This document shows positions 7,596 through 15,807 of a DNA stretch of 49,416 bases, in pieces; position 1 is the stretch's first letter; each line of letters begins with the position of its first letter. The notes under the pieces were generated by a model. It saw only the letters and a list, made by a program, of their open reading frames with translations. It had not been told where the DNA came from and searched no databases. The stretch spans positions 1 to 49,416 of the forward strand of contig JAXDOR010000141.1 in NCBI GenBank assembly GCA_034668825.1, given 5' to 3'. The DNA comes from CANKHA01 sp034668825. Lineage in GTDB: Bacteria > Pseudomonadota > Alphaproteobacteria > Rhizobiales > Xanthobacteraceae. The translations under genes and the position numbers were made by a program.

Positions 7596-9140
7596 ATGGC
7601 CGAAACTATTCTCATCGTCGATGATGACCCGGTGCAGCGCCGGTTGCTGGAAGCCATGGCCGACCGTTTCGGCTATGAGGCCATCACCGCCGACGGAGGT
7701 GACGCCGCAGCGGCCTTGCTGACCCAAACCGACGCTCCGCGCATCGATTGCGTCATTCTCGACCTGGTGATGCCCGACCTCGATGGTCTCGGCGTGCTGG
7801 CAAAGCTGCGTGAAACGGGGCGGCGCATCCCGGTCATCGTACAGACCGCTCACGGCGGGATCGACAATGTCGTCTCCGCCATGCGTGCCGGCGCGGTGGA
7901 TTTTGTCGTCAAGCCGGTGGGGCCGGAACGTCTCCAGGTGTCTCTGCGCAACGCGCTCGCTGCCAGCGCGCTGGAAGACGAGGTCACACGTTTGAAGCGA
8001 ACCCGAGAAGGTACTCTTACGTTTCGTGACATCGTCACACGAAACCCCGGCATGCGCGTTGTGCTGCGCACCGCGGAAAAGGCCGCCGCTTCTTCAATCC
8101 CGGTATTGGTCGAAGGTGAGTCCGGAGTCGGCAAGGAATTGATCGCACGTGCCATCCACGGCAGCAGCGAGCGCCGCGCCAAGCCTTTCGTCGCCGTGAA
8201 TTGTGGTGCGATCCCGGAAAATCTCGTGGAATCGATCCTCTTCGGGCATGAGAAAGGCGCCTTCACCGGAGCGACCGAGCGCCATGCCGGCAAATTCGCC
8301 GAGGCGGCGGGGGGGACTTTGTTTCTCGACGAGGTCGGCGAATTGCCGCCCGCGGCGCAGGTCAAGCTCCTGCGCGCGATTCAAGAAAACGAGATTGAGC
8401 CGGTAGGCGCGCGCAAGCCGCTGAAAGTCGACGTGCGTCTTATTTCGGCGACCAACCGGCATCTTCTGACTGACGTGAAGAACGGACGCTTCCGCGAGGA
8501 TTTATTCTACCGCCTGCACGTGTTTCCGATCACGGTGCCGCCGCTGCGCCAGCGCCGTGAGGATATCCCGGATCTTGCCCGTCACTTCCTCGCCCGCTTC
8601 TGCGCAGAAGAGGGAAAACGCATTCAGATCGTGAGCGCCGAGGTGCTTACGATGCTTGGGAACCATGCTTGGCCCGGCAATGTGCGGCAGCTTGAGAACG
8701 CGGTGTTCCGCGCTGTCGTGCTGGCGGAGAACGACAGCATCGGCATTGACGAGTTCCCGCAAATCGCGGCGCAGTTAGCACAGGCGCCGCCGTCAGTCCC
8801 CAGCGCGGATGCTCCGGCTGAGGCAACCCAGGCACCTCCGCTGACGAGTGAAATGGTGTCTTTCGCCGATGCGTATCCGCCTTGGGTCGAGTCGGCGCCG
8901 CCCACGGGTTTGTCTTCAGCAGCCGCGTTGCCGCTGCTCGGCCCGGACGGCGAAATTCGCCCACTGGAGGAGATCGAGTCGGAGGCTATACGCTTCGCGA
9001 TTACCCATTATGGTGGACAAATGTCAGAAGTAGCCCGCCGATTGCGGATTGGGCGTTCAACACTCTACCGTAAGCTGGATACTCTGAGTCCCGACAGCGA
9101 AAAGCCTAGTTCGGAGGCGGAACCCGTGGCCGCTGGGTAA
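7596..9140 (+). CDS. Sigma-54-dependent response regulator (NtrC type)
   Basis: This 514-residue regulator has three parts. The receiver domain (about 1-120) has the acidic pair DDD at 9-11 and phospho-acceptor Asp56 in VILDLVMPD. The AAA+ activator domain has Walker A GESGVGKE (174-181), GAFTGA (221-226) for sigma-54 contact, Walker B GGTLFLDEVGE and an arginine region near NGRFREDLFYRLHVF. The Fis-type helix-turn-helix at the end carries the motif GQMSEVARRLRIGRSTLYRK. A proline/alanine-rich linker of about 60 residues precedes it. A GGAG site lies before the ATG. No histidine kinase gene is nearby, so it is an orphan. The L,D-transpeptidase gene follows in the same direction after 141 bases, hinting at a cell-envelope link. 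Confidence 0.95.
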   Translation: MAETILIVDDDPVQRRLLEAMADRFGYEAITADGGDAAAALLTQTDAPRIDCVILDLVMPDLDGLGVLAKLRETGRRIPVIVQTAHGGIDNVVSAMRAGAVDFVVKPVGPERLQVSLRNALAASALEDEVTRLKRTREGTLTFRDIVTRNPGMRVVLRTAEKAAASSIPVLVEGESGVGKELIARAIHGSSERRAKPFVAVNCGAIPENLVESILFGHEKGAFTGATERHAGKFAEAAGGTLFLDEVGELPPAAQVKLLRAIQENEIEPVGARKPLKVDVRLISATNRHLLTDVKNGRFREDLFYRLHVFPITVPPLRQRREDIPDLARHFLARFCAEEGKRIQIVSAEVLTMLGNHAWPGNVRQLENAVFRAVVLAENDSIGIDEFPQIAAQLAQAPPSVPSADAPAEATQAPPLTSEMVSFADAYPPWVESAPPTGLSSAAALPLLGPDGEIRPLEEIESEAIRFAITHYGGQMSEVARRLRIGRSTLYRKLDTLSPDSEKPSSEAEPVAAG

Positions 9141-9230
9141 CAACATTCGCAAATTCGGGGATAGAGGGTTGTTCCGTGCCTTGCTGGGGTGGCAAACGAT
9201 AGCTACTCGCTTTAATTTGATCCAAATTCA

Positions 9231-9255
9231 CTCCCAGAAACAATTGTTTCGGGAG
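9231..9255. promoter_or_regulatory. Long palindrome before the L,D-transpeptidase gene
   Basis: The core GAAACAATTGTTTC (9237-9250) is a perfect 14-base palindrome. It is flanked by CTCCC and GGGAG, with one unpaired A, giving 19 of 20 symmetric positions beside the bulge. It ends 26 bases before the ATG at 9282. It could be a repressor operator or, as RNA, a hairpin covering the GGGAG ribosome site of the alternative GTG start at 9261. It has no U-run behind it, so it does not look like a terminator. Confidence 0.5.
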
Positions 9256-9281
9256 TTTAAGTGTCGGAAGGTGGGACGAGA

Positions 9282-11375
9282 ATGCGCACGGTCCGTTGCA
9301 ATCACATCATTACAGCCACGCTTGCCCTATCGTTAACTGCGACAGTGGCAGGTTGGGCGGGCCCCGAAACAGCTACTGAGGCTGAATCTGAGAAGATAGA
9401 GGCCGTTTCCGCGCCGGTTCCGTCCCCAGAGCCCGCCGCTATCTCACCTGCCGCAGTCGACACCAATGAACTGAGTACCGGCGCCTTGGAAACGCCGAGC
9501 ACAATCGCCGCAACACCGGCTGACACCGACCTCAACGCGCGGGTTCCGCTTCCAGCGCCTCTCGATCTGCCGCCCCCCTCTGCTCAAGACGTCGCGGCAC
9601 CAGCCGTGACTCCCGAGACGCCGGATAGAGCTGCCGCGCCCGCTACGGCGCAGACGCCCGAGCCCAAGAAAGAACTCAAGGCGCCGACGGCGAGTGTTGT
9701 CGCGACGGACGATCCGATCATCGGAAAGCTGCGCGAGGTCGTCACCAGCAAGTCCACTCGGATTATCGATCGCCCGCGCGACCGCGCGGCGGTGGAGGCA
9801 TTCTATGCTGCCCGCCAATATGCTCCGCTATGGATCGAGAATGGCGCGGCAAGCGAACGCGCCAATGCAGCCATCGCCCATCTCGCGGCCGTCGCCGCCG
9901 ATGGTCTTGATGCCGCCGACTATCCGACGCCGGATTTCAAGGCGAGCGCCGATCCCGCGGCACTGGCGCAGGCCGAACTGAAGCTGACCAACTCCGTGTT
10001 GGCCTACGCCCGTCATGCGCAAGTCGGCCGCGTGCATTACTCCCGTGTTAGCGAGGATATTGCTTACAACCAAGTCGTTCCCGAGCCCGCCGACATTCTG
10101 TCGAAGATGGCGGATGCGAAGAACATCGGCGATGCACTCGCGAGCTACAACCCGGCACATCAAGGTTACAAAGCGTTGCGGGCAAAGCTTGCCGAAGCAC
10201 GCGCCAAGACCGGTGAGACCGGCCCGGCGCGCATCGCCGGAGGATCGGTACTTAAGGTCGGCATGCAGGATCAGCGCGTGCCGCAACTGCGTGCCCGTTT
10301 GGGTGTCGCAGGCGACGCCGCGAATACGACCTATGACAAAGCAGTGGCGGCGGCTGTGAAGAAATTCCAGGGTCAGCACGACTTGTCCGAGACCGGAAAT
10401 TTGAACTCGGCCACCGTCGAAGCGCTGAACGGGCCGCGGCGTCAACGCGAGGCGGACATCATTATTGCCAACATGGAGCGCTGGCGGTGGATGCCGCGCG
10501 ACCTCGGCAAAGCCCATGTAGTGCTAAACGTTCCGGATTATACGCTAAAGGTTGTCAACGGCGAAAAGGTCGTGTGGACCACGCGCGTCGTGACCGGCAA
10601 GCCTGGAAAGATGGCGACGCCGATTCTCAGCGAGACGATGAAATACATCACCATCAATCCAACCTGGAACGTGCCGCCGTCGATCATCAACAACGAGTAC
10701 CTGCCGGCGCTGCAACAAGATCCCAATGCGCTCGAGCGCATCGGCCTGAAGATCAAGTATGATTCAGACGGCGACATCCATATTTATCAGCCGCCCGGCG
10801 AAGGCAATGCGCTCGGCCGCATCCGATTCAACTTCCCCAACAAGTTCCTCGTCTACCAGCATGACACGCCCGACAAGCAGCTGTTCGCGCAGGAAAAGCG
10901 AGCGTTCAGTCATGGCTGCATGCGCGTGCAATATCCCGACAAGTATGCCGAGGTTCTGCTTGGTATCTCGCAGCCCAACGAAGGCTGGACGGCGGAGAAA
11001 CTGCACAAGATGTACGGCAACAACGAGCAGAACATCAATCTCGCCCATCCCATCCCCGTGCATATCACCTATCAGACCGCGTTCGTGGACGAAGCCGGGC
11101 GCCTGCAGATTCGCGACGACGTTTACGGCCGCGATGCTGCCTTGCTTGCCATCCTAAAGGGCAGTGAGCGTCGGATCGCCGACGTGGCGGTGGAGCGCAG
11201 GGAAACGACCACGACCGTGCGCAAGGACATCCAGCTGCCTTACCGAACTTATGGCGAGGCGCGCGCTCCTGGTTATGCCCGCGAAGCTTCATTTTTTGAC
11301 ATGCTTTTCGGCGGCGGAAGCTACGCTCCGGCAACGCCCGTACCGGCGAAAAAGCGCAGGACCTACACCCGCTGA
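9282..11375 (+). CDS. L,D-transpeptidase (YcbB/LdtD-like) with peptidoglycan-binding domain
   Basis: This periplasmic enzyme (697 residues) forms 3-3 peptidoglycan cross-links. The layout is a signal peptide (RTVRCNHIITATLALSLTA), an alanine/proline-rich linker to about residue 130, and a scaffold domain. A PG_binding_1 domain follows (about 325-375, VLKVGMQDQRVPQLRARLG), then the YkuD catalytic domain, with the motif SHGCMR at 543-548 and nucleophile Cys546. About 100 more residues follow. The ATG at 9282 has a GGACGAG site and a clean signal peptide; a GTG at 9261 is an alternative start. The DUF882/M15 gene lies downstream, so two murein enzymes are adjacent. The role is from the family; no regulator binding is proven. 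Confidence 0.93.
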   Translation: MRTVRCNHIITATLALSLTATVAGWAGPETATEAESEKIEAVSAPVPSPEPAAISPAAVDTNELSTGALETPSTIAATPADTDLNARVPLPAPLDLPPPSAQDVAAPAVTPETPDRAAAPATAQTPEPKKELKAPTASVVATDDPIIGKLREVVTSKSTRIIDRPRDRAAVEAFYAARQYAPLWIENGAASERANAAIAHLAAVAADGLDAADYPTPDFKASADPAALAQAELKLTNSVLAYARHAQVGRVHYSRVSEDIAYNQVVPEPADILSKMADAKNIGDALASYNPAHQGYKALRAKLAEARAKTGETGPARIAGGSVLKVGMQDQRVPQLRARLGVAGDAANTTYDKAVAAAVKKFQGQHDLSETGNLNSATVEALNGPRRQREADIIIANMERWRWMPRDLGKAHVVLNVPDYTLKVVNGEKVVWTTRVVTGKPGKMATPILSETMKYITINPTWNVPPSIINNEYLPALQQDPNALERIGLKIKYDSDGDIHIYQPPGEGNALGRIRFNFPNKFLVYQHDTPDKQLFAQEKRAFSHGCMRVQYPDKYAEVLLGISQPNEGWTAEKLHKMYGNNEQNINLAHPIPVHITYQTAFVDEAGRLQIRDDVYGRDAALLAILKGSERRIADVAVERRETTTTVRKDIQLPYRTYGEARAPGYAREASFFDMLFGGGSYAPATPVPAKKRRTYTR

Positions 11376-11439
11376 TCCGGCGAAAAGTTCCGTAAACTGC
11401 GAGCAACTTTTCGCCATACTCAGCCTATAGCCCTTCCGT

Positions 11440-13080
11440 ATGAAGGGTGGCGGGGGCGCTAAGGGCGCGTTAACCGATCCCGGTAACACTGCGTTAGGCA
11501 TCTTCGTGGCGGCAGCCGCGGGGCCTTGCTTGTCGAGTGGCCATTACGCGAGATTGTACGTGCTGGATTGTGTCGCGCGCAGCGTTGCATCTATCATCTC
11601 GTCGCGCACCGGCTATCGCATTGGTCTCGCAGCGCTCGCTCTCATCCTCGGATGTGAAGATTTGCAGAACGCCGCCGCCGACGGCGACACCCGCACTCTT
11701 TCGCTGCATCACGTTCACACCAACGAAAATCTCACCGTTACTTACAAGATCAACGGCCGGTACGACGACGAAGCGCTAAAAAAGCTGAATTGGATTCTGC
11801 GCGATTGGCGGCGCGAGGAATCGACCAAGATGGATCCGCACTTGTTGGATCTGCTCTGGGAAGTGCAGCGCGAAGTCAACGCCAAGCAAGCCATTGAAAT
11901 TATCTGCGGCTATCGGGCGCCGCAGACAAACGCGATGCTCCGCCGCCGCAGCGGCGGCGTTGCCCAGTTCAGCCAGCATACGCTGGGCAAGGCGATGGAT
12001 TTCTACATTCCCGGAGTGCCGCTCGAAGACCTGCGCACGATCGGCTTACGGCTCCAGCGCGGCGGCGTCGGCTTTTACCCCACCTCGGGATCGCCTTTCG
12101 TTCACCTCGACGTCGGCAATGTGCGGCACTGGCCGACAATGAGTCGGGATCAATTGGTGCGCGTATTCCCCAACGGGCGAACCGTTCATATTCCAAGCGA
12201 CGGCCATCCACTGCCGGGCTATGCCCTCGCCCGGGCGGACATCGAGCGGCGGGGCAACGATGCGTCGGCATCTTCGCTCAACGCGGCGCGCACGGCTGGC
12301 GTGCTGACCGCCAGCGCGGCGGGCGACAGCCAAAATTTTTCGGGTAATGCGCTCGCCAAACTTTTTGGCTTTGGCAATGACGACGTCGTGAGTTCCACCG
12401 CTGCCGCCAACCGCGCACCGGCGCAAGCCGCTCGTCCCGTCGTGGTGGCGGATGCCACGCCAGCGAAAACACCCACAACGCTTCCGCGCAGCAGGCCGGC
12501 GGTAGACGCCGCAGCGGCTCCGGCGCCGGTTGTACGCGCCGGGCTTGCCGTTGCGTCAAACCCGCAGGCGCCAGCCGTCGTCGCAACGGCCGCCGCGACC
12601 TTGGCAAGTCTTTCACCTCGGCCGCAGCCAGTGCGCGCCGACACTGCGGCTCCAGGCCTTGCTCTCGCTTATGCCCCGCAGCCAGGGCCTGACCTAACCG
12701 CCCGTCCTGGGGCCATCGCACCACGCGTCGCGCCTTCAGCCGGGGCTATACCGGCGGCGACCTCGGTAGTGCTTAAGCAGCCCCTCGGCACGCCGGCCGT
12801 GGTGCAATCCACCTCCGCCTCCGCGGGTCAGCGGCTTGACGATCCCTGGCTGCGCGCAGCGGTCATGGCGCCCGACCTGCAGAACTTCATGAATACGACG
12901 GTATTAGGCGCTTTCGATTCCCGCGGCCTTAGCGTCTTTATAAAGAAGCCGACATCATCGGTGATGATGAGCTTCTCCGACGATCCGGACCGCAGCCTTG
13001 CCGCCGGACGCTTCACCGGCAATGCCGTCGTTTTTGTCGCCACGGTGACATTCAACGCGCGGCTGGCATCGCTTCAGTAG
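11440..13080 (+). CDS. DUF882/M15-like zinc peptidase with long Ala/Pro tail
   Basis: This envelope protein contains a DUF882 domain (YcbK/M15A fold), a probable murein endopeptidase. The zinc ligands His180 and Asp187 lie in SQHTLGKAMDF and His222 in PFVHLDVG. Upstream are the segments SLHHVHTNENLTVTY and EIICGYRAPQTNAMLRRRSGG. The domain ends near residue 250. About 210 low-complexity Ala/Pro/Val residues follow, then a compact C-terminal block (about 465-546) starting DDPWLRAAVMAP. The ATG at 11440 gives the longest form, but the first 50 residues look non-coding and contain the dyad GTTAACC/CGGTAAC at 11469-11487. A GTG at 11560 before the hydrophobic LAALALILG stretch is a likelier real start. 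Confidence 0.85.
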   Translation: MKGGGGAKGALTDPGNTALGIFVAAAAGPCLSSGHYARLYVLDCVARSVASIISSRTGYRIGLAALALILGCEDLQNAAADGDTRTLSLHHVHTNENLTVTYKINGRYDDEALKKLNWILRDWRREESTKMDPHLLDLLWEVQREVNAKQAIEIICGYRAPQTNAMLRRRSGGVAQFSQHTLGKAMDFYIPGVPLEDLRTIGLRLQRGGVGFYPTSGSPFVHLDVGNVRHWPTMSRDQLVRVFPNGRTVHIPSDGHPLPGYALARADIERRGNDASASSLNAARTAGVLTASAAGDSQNFSGNALAKLFGFGNDDVVSSTAAANRAPAQAARPVVVADATPAKTPTTLPRSRPAVDAAAAPAPVVRAGLAVASNPQAPAVVATAAATLASLSPRPQPVRADTAAPGLALAYAPQPGPDLTARPGAIAPRVAPSAGAIPAATSVVLKQPLGTPAVVQSTSASAGQRLDDPWLRAAVMAPDLQNFMNTTVLGAFDSRGLSVFIKKPTSSVMMSFSDDPDRSLAAGRFTGNAVVFVATVTFNARLASLQ

Positions 13081-13104
13081 CGGTGCACGACGTGACCGCC
13101 GTGA

Positions 13105-13380
13105 TCAGGCGATCATCCCGAGTGCGTGCATGTAAGTCTCCAGGATCGCCTCCTGCTCCTTGCGCTCATCGGTATCCAGCTTGCGCAGCCGCACGATGGT
13201 CCGCAGCGCCTTGACCTCAAACCCGTTGGCCTTGGCCTCGGAATAAACATCGCGGATATCGTCGGCGATCGCCTTCTTCTCCTCTTCGAGCCGTTCGACT
13301 CGGTCGATCACGGCCTTGAGCTGATCCTTGGCAAATCGCGTGGCGGGTTGTTCCTTGGCAGCAGCGGCAGTTGCAGGCAT
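13105..13380 (-). CDS. gapR: GapR-family DNA-binding protein (DUF2312)
   Basis: This 91-residue protein matches GapR, the alphaproteobacterial nucleoid protein that binds AT-rich, overtwisted DNA and helps replication and the cell cycle. The signature is KDQLKAVIDRVERLEEEKKA, a coiled-coil helix, followed by the DIRDVYSEAKANGFEVKALR segment and the RKLDTDERKEQEAIL region. The start at 13380 has GAGGAA 8 bases upstream; a longer frame to 13464 lacks family support. It is convergent with the DUF882 gene and downstream of the DUF1244 gene on the same strand. Confidence 0.93.
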   Translation of the reverse strand: MPATAAAAKEQPATRFAKDQLKAVIDRVERLEEEKKAIADDIRDVYSEAKANGFEVKALRTIVRLRKLDTDERKEQEAILETYMHALGMIA

Positions 13381-13493
13381 CGGGCATTCCTCACGGGTGA
13401 CGCAACGGACGGGATAGCTCGCCCAGCTTTCGGAAGCCCAGGGCTTCCCGTCAAGGCGCGTCACAAATCATCCACAGCACCCTGGGGACAGCG

Positions 13494-13796
13494 CTAGTGC
13501 CGATGGGAACCTTTGTCGAAAGCCGCCTGCTGGTTCGGCGAAGCTTCCTTCTGGTACTTTGCCCGCCACTCGTCGTAAGGCATGCCGTAGACGATCTCGC
13601 GGCTTTCGTCCTTGGTCATGGAGAGAGCTTTGGCGTCCGCCGCTTCCTTCATCCAGTTGGAAAGGCAATTGCGGCAGAAGCCGGCGAGGTTCATCAGATC
13701 GATGTTCTGCACGTCGGTCCTGCCGCGCAGGTGCTCGACCAGCCGCCGGTACACGGCGGCTTCCAACTCAACGCGGTTGTTGTCGTCGATGGGCAT
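13494..13796 (-). CDS. DUF1244 domain protein
   Basis: This 100-residue cytosolic protein of unknown function is conserved across proteobacteria as DUF1244. It has the typical RLVEHLRGRTDVQNIDLMNL segment, the NLAGFCRNCLSNWM motif with a CxxC pair, and the SREIVYGMPYDEWRAKYQ tract. The tail KGSHRH is histidine-tipped. The ATG at 13796 has a GGAAGGA site 6 bases upstream, which rules out the longer frame to 13994. It lies 113 bases upstream of gapR on the same strand and is divergent from the glycerate kinase gene. Confidence 0.9.
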   Translation of the reverse strand: MPIDDNNRVELEAAVYRRLVEHLRGRTDVQNIDLMNLAGFCRNCLSNWMKEAADAKALSMTKDESREIVYGMPYDEWRAKYQKEASPNQQAAFDKGSHRH

Positions 13797-13872
13797 GGTC
13801 GAATCCTTCCGCTGCAATAACACGGCCGCAAGGGTTCGCGGCAGAGCATGGAAGCAGGATAGTGATGACAGC

Positions 13873-13890
13873 CCCGGCTTGCCAGCCGGG
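13873..13890. repeat. Short perfect hairpin in the DUF1244/glycerate kinase gap
   Basis: CCCGGCT-TGCC-AGCCGGG forms a 7-base-pair stem with a 4-base loop, 20 bases before the glycerate kinase ATG, which has no clear ribosome site. It could be a leader hairpin or part of a divergent promoter. No U-run follows. Confidence 0.4.
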
Positions 13891-13910
13891 TCAGCAGCAA
13901 TGACGCGATC

Positions 13911-15197
13911 ATGAATGACGCTCGTACATTCTTGGAAGGCCTTTTCCGCACGGCGGTGGCAGCCGTGCATCCGGCGAGCTTCCTCCACGCGCACCTACCA
14001 CCGTCTCCGGCTGGCCGGCTGATCGTGCTCGCCGCTGGCAAAGCTGCGGGCTCGATGACCGAGATTGCCGAGCGGCATTATCTCGACGACGCCAAGTTAC
14101 CCGCAACACGCCTCGCCGGTCTTGCCGTCACCCGGACGGGCTATCGCCGGCCAACACGACACATTCCGGTGGTCGAGGCCGGCCACCCCGTACCCGATCA
14201 AGCAGGGCTAAAGACCACGGAAAAGACATTGGCCCTCGCCGACCAGGCCGGCCCGGATGATCTCGTGGTCGTGCTGCTCTCCGGAGGGGCTTCGGCGAAC
14301 TGGATCGCACCAGCGCCGGGCCTTGAGCTCGCAGATAAACAGACGACGACCAAGGCATTGCTGCGCTCGGGTGCCTCGATTGGAGAGATCAATACCGTAC
14401 GCAAACACCTTTCCCGCGTGAAAGGCGGGCGCTTGGCTGCCCACGCCCATCCTGCGCCCTTAGTCACATTGGCGATCTCCGACGTCCCTGGCGACGATCC
14501 CGCCGTCATCGGCTCAGGTCCGACCGTGCCCGATCCTTCCACCTTGGCCGAGGCCCGGGCGATTGTGCAGCGCTATCGGCTCCAACTGCCCGCAAGCGTG
14601 GGCCACGCTCTTTCCGTTCCCGCCAACGAAACGCCAAAACCGGGGAATGCGATATTCGACGGCACTGAATTTCGCCTGGTGGCCCGCCCGGCTGACGTGT
14701 TCCGTGCCGCCGAGACGGCCGTGCGCGCCGCGGGTTTCGATTGCGTATTCCTGGGAGACCGCGTCGAGGGTGAGGCCCGTGCCGTGGCAGCCGACCATGC
14801 CCGCGTGGCGCGGGAGTTGCGGGCGCAGGGCCGGCGCACCGTCATTTTGTCCGGCGGGGAACTCACGGTCACTCTACGAGGTGCGGGTCGCGGCGGGCCT
14901 AATCAGGAATATGCGCTGGCGCTGGCGCTCGCCATCGACGGGATGGCGGCTACCGCCGCCATTGCAGCGGATACGGACGGCACGGACGGTGGGGCCGGGA
15001 ACCCGGACGATCCCGCGGGTGCATTTGTGGACGGTTCCACGGTATCTCGGGCGCGCGCGCTCGGCCTCGATCCGGCCTCCTTTCTTGCCGAAAACGACTC
15101 CACCGGGTTCTTCCGGCATCTCGGCGACTTGCTGGTGCCCGGACCGACCTTCACCAATGCCAATGACTTCCGAGCCATTCTCGTTGACAGCGTATGA
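13911..15197 (+). CDS. Glycerate 2-kinase (MOFRL family)
   Basis: This enzyme phosphorylates D-glycerate to 2-phosphoglycerate, feeding glycolysis. The 428 residues show an N-terminal DUF4147 domain with AAGKAAGSM (about 41-49), HPVPDQ and VVVLLSGGASANW (about 122-134), and NTVRKHLSRVKGGRLA with KGG. ISDVPGDDPAVIGSGPTVPD follows, then a C-terminal MOFRL domain with AADTDGTDGGAGNPDDPAGAF. These are the hallmark motifs of the GckA/TtuD class. Three genes on, in the same direction, is pyruvate kinase, which would use its product after enolase, so a metabolic pairing is plausible. Confidence 0.93.
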   Translation: MNDARTFLEGLFRTAVAAVHPASFLHAHLPPSPAGRLIVLAAGKAAGSMTEIAERHYLDDAKLPATRLAGLAVTRTGYRRPTRHIPVVEAGHPVPDQAGLKTTEKTLALADQAGPDDLVVVLLSGGASANWIAPAPGLELADKQTTTKALLRSGASIGEINTVRKHLSRVKGGRLAAHAHPAPLVTLAISDVPGDDPAVIGSGPTVPDPSTLAEARAIVQRYRLQLPASVGHALSVPANETPKPGNAIFDGTEFRLVARPADVFRAAETAVRAAGFDCVFLGDRVEGEARAVAADHARVARELRAQGRRTVILSGGELTVTLRGAGRGGPNQEYALALALAIDGMAATAAIAADTDGTDGGAGNPDDPAGAFVDGSTVSRARALGLDPASFLAENDSTGFFRHLGDLLVPGPTFTNANDFRAILVDSV

Positions 15198-15225
15198 TCC
15201 TTCACGCGAAATCCCGCTTTTCCGC

Positions 15226-15807
15226 ATGACACTCAAAAGCATCATCGTGAATTTCTTTCGACTTCAGCCAACCCGGCGATTATTGACGGTGCGCGCCCTT
15301 ATCCGGGTTATCGGAGCAACGGCTGGAACATTCATGTTCGCTCAGCCCGCAGCCGCCGATTTTCGTCTCTGCAACAACACCGGCAGCCGCGTTGGCATAG
15401 CCATCGGCTACAAGGACAACGAAGGCTGGACGACCGAGGGCTGGTGGAACCTTTCAGCGCGCAGTTGCGACACGCTGCTGAGGGGAACGCTCGTAGCTCG
15501 TTTTTACTACATTTACGCCCTCGACTATGATCGCGGCGGCGAATGGTCCGGACAAGCCTTCATGTGCACGCGAGACAAGGAATTCACCATCCGAGGCACC
15601 GACAATTGCCTCGCCCGGGGCTACGAGCGCACCGGCTTTTTCGAAGTCGATACCACGGAGCAGCGCTCGTGGACCGTGCAGCTCACGGAGTCGACTGAGC
15701 AGACAAACCCCCGCTCCTCCCCGTCAGGCGGGCCACCGCTCGGGACACCGCCAGCCGGCCGGCAAACAGACGCGCCGCCGACTTTTCCCGGAAGCCAAAG
15801 TCGATGA
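15226..15807 (+). CDS. Secreted DUF1036 protein
   Basis: This 193-residue protein of unknown function has a DUF1036 domain. A long N-terminal region ends in a signal-like segment (GATAGTFMFAQPAAA, cleavage near residue 45) followed by DFRLCNNTGSRVGIAIGYKD. The domain continues with EGWWNLSARSCDTLLRG and the ALDYDRGGEWSGQAFMC and DNCLARGYERTGFFEVDT segments. Its cysteines probably form disulphides in the periplasm. The tail is Pro/Ser-rich. Its stop overlaps the pyruvate kinase start as ATGA, so the two are translationally coupled, an arrangement seen in related genomes. Start choice among upstream codons is uncertain. Confidence 0.85.
   Translation: MTLKSIIVNFFRLQPTRRLLTVRALIRVIGATAGTFMFAQPAAADFRLCNNTGSRVGIAIGYKDNEGWTTEGWWNLSARSCDTLLRGTLVARFYYIYALDYDRGGEWSGQAFMCTRDKEFTIRGTDNCLARGYERTGFFEVDTTEQRSWTVQLTESTEQTNPRSSPSGGPPLGTPPAGRQTDAPPTFPGSQSR

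Noticed and set aside
9190..9204. TGGCAAACGATAGCT looks like a sigma-54 promoter (-24/-12) between the sigma-54 activator and the transpeptidase.
   Set aside because: The GG to GC distance is one base short of the strict spacing, and the -12 part reads AGC rather than TTGC, so it does not meet the consensus.
14563..15225. Long in-frame extension upstream of the DUF1036 gene.
   Set aside because: It lies inside the glycerate kinase gene in another frame; the signal-peptide start near 15226 explains the protein.
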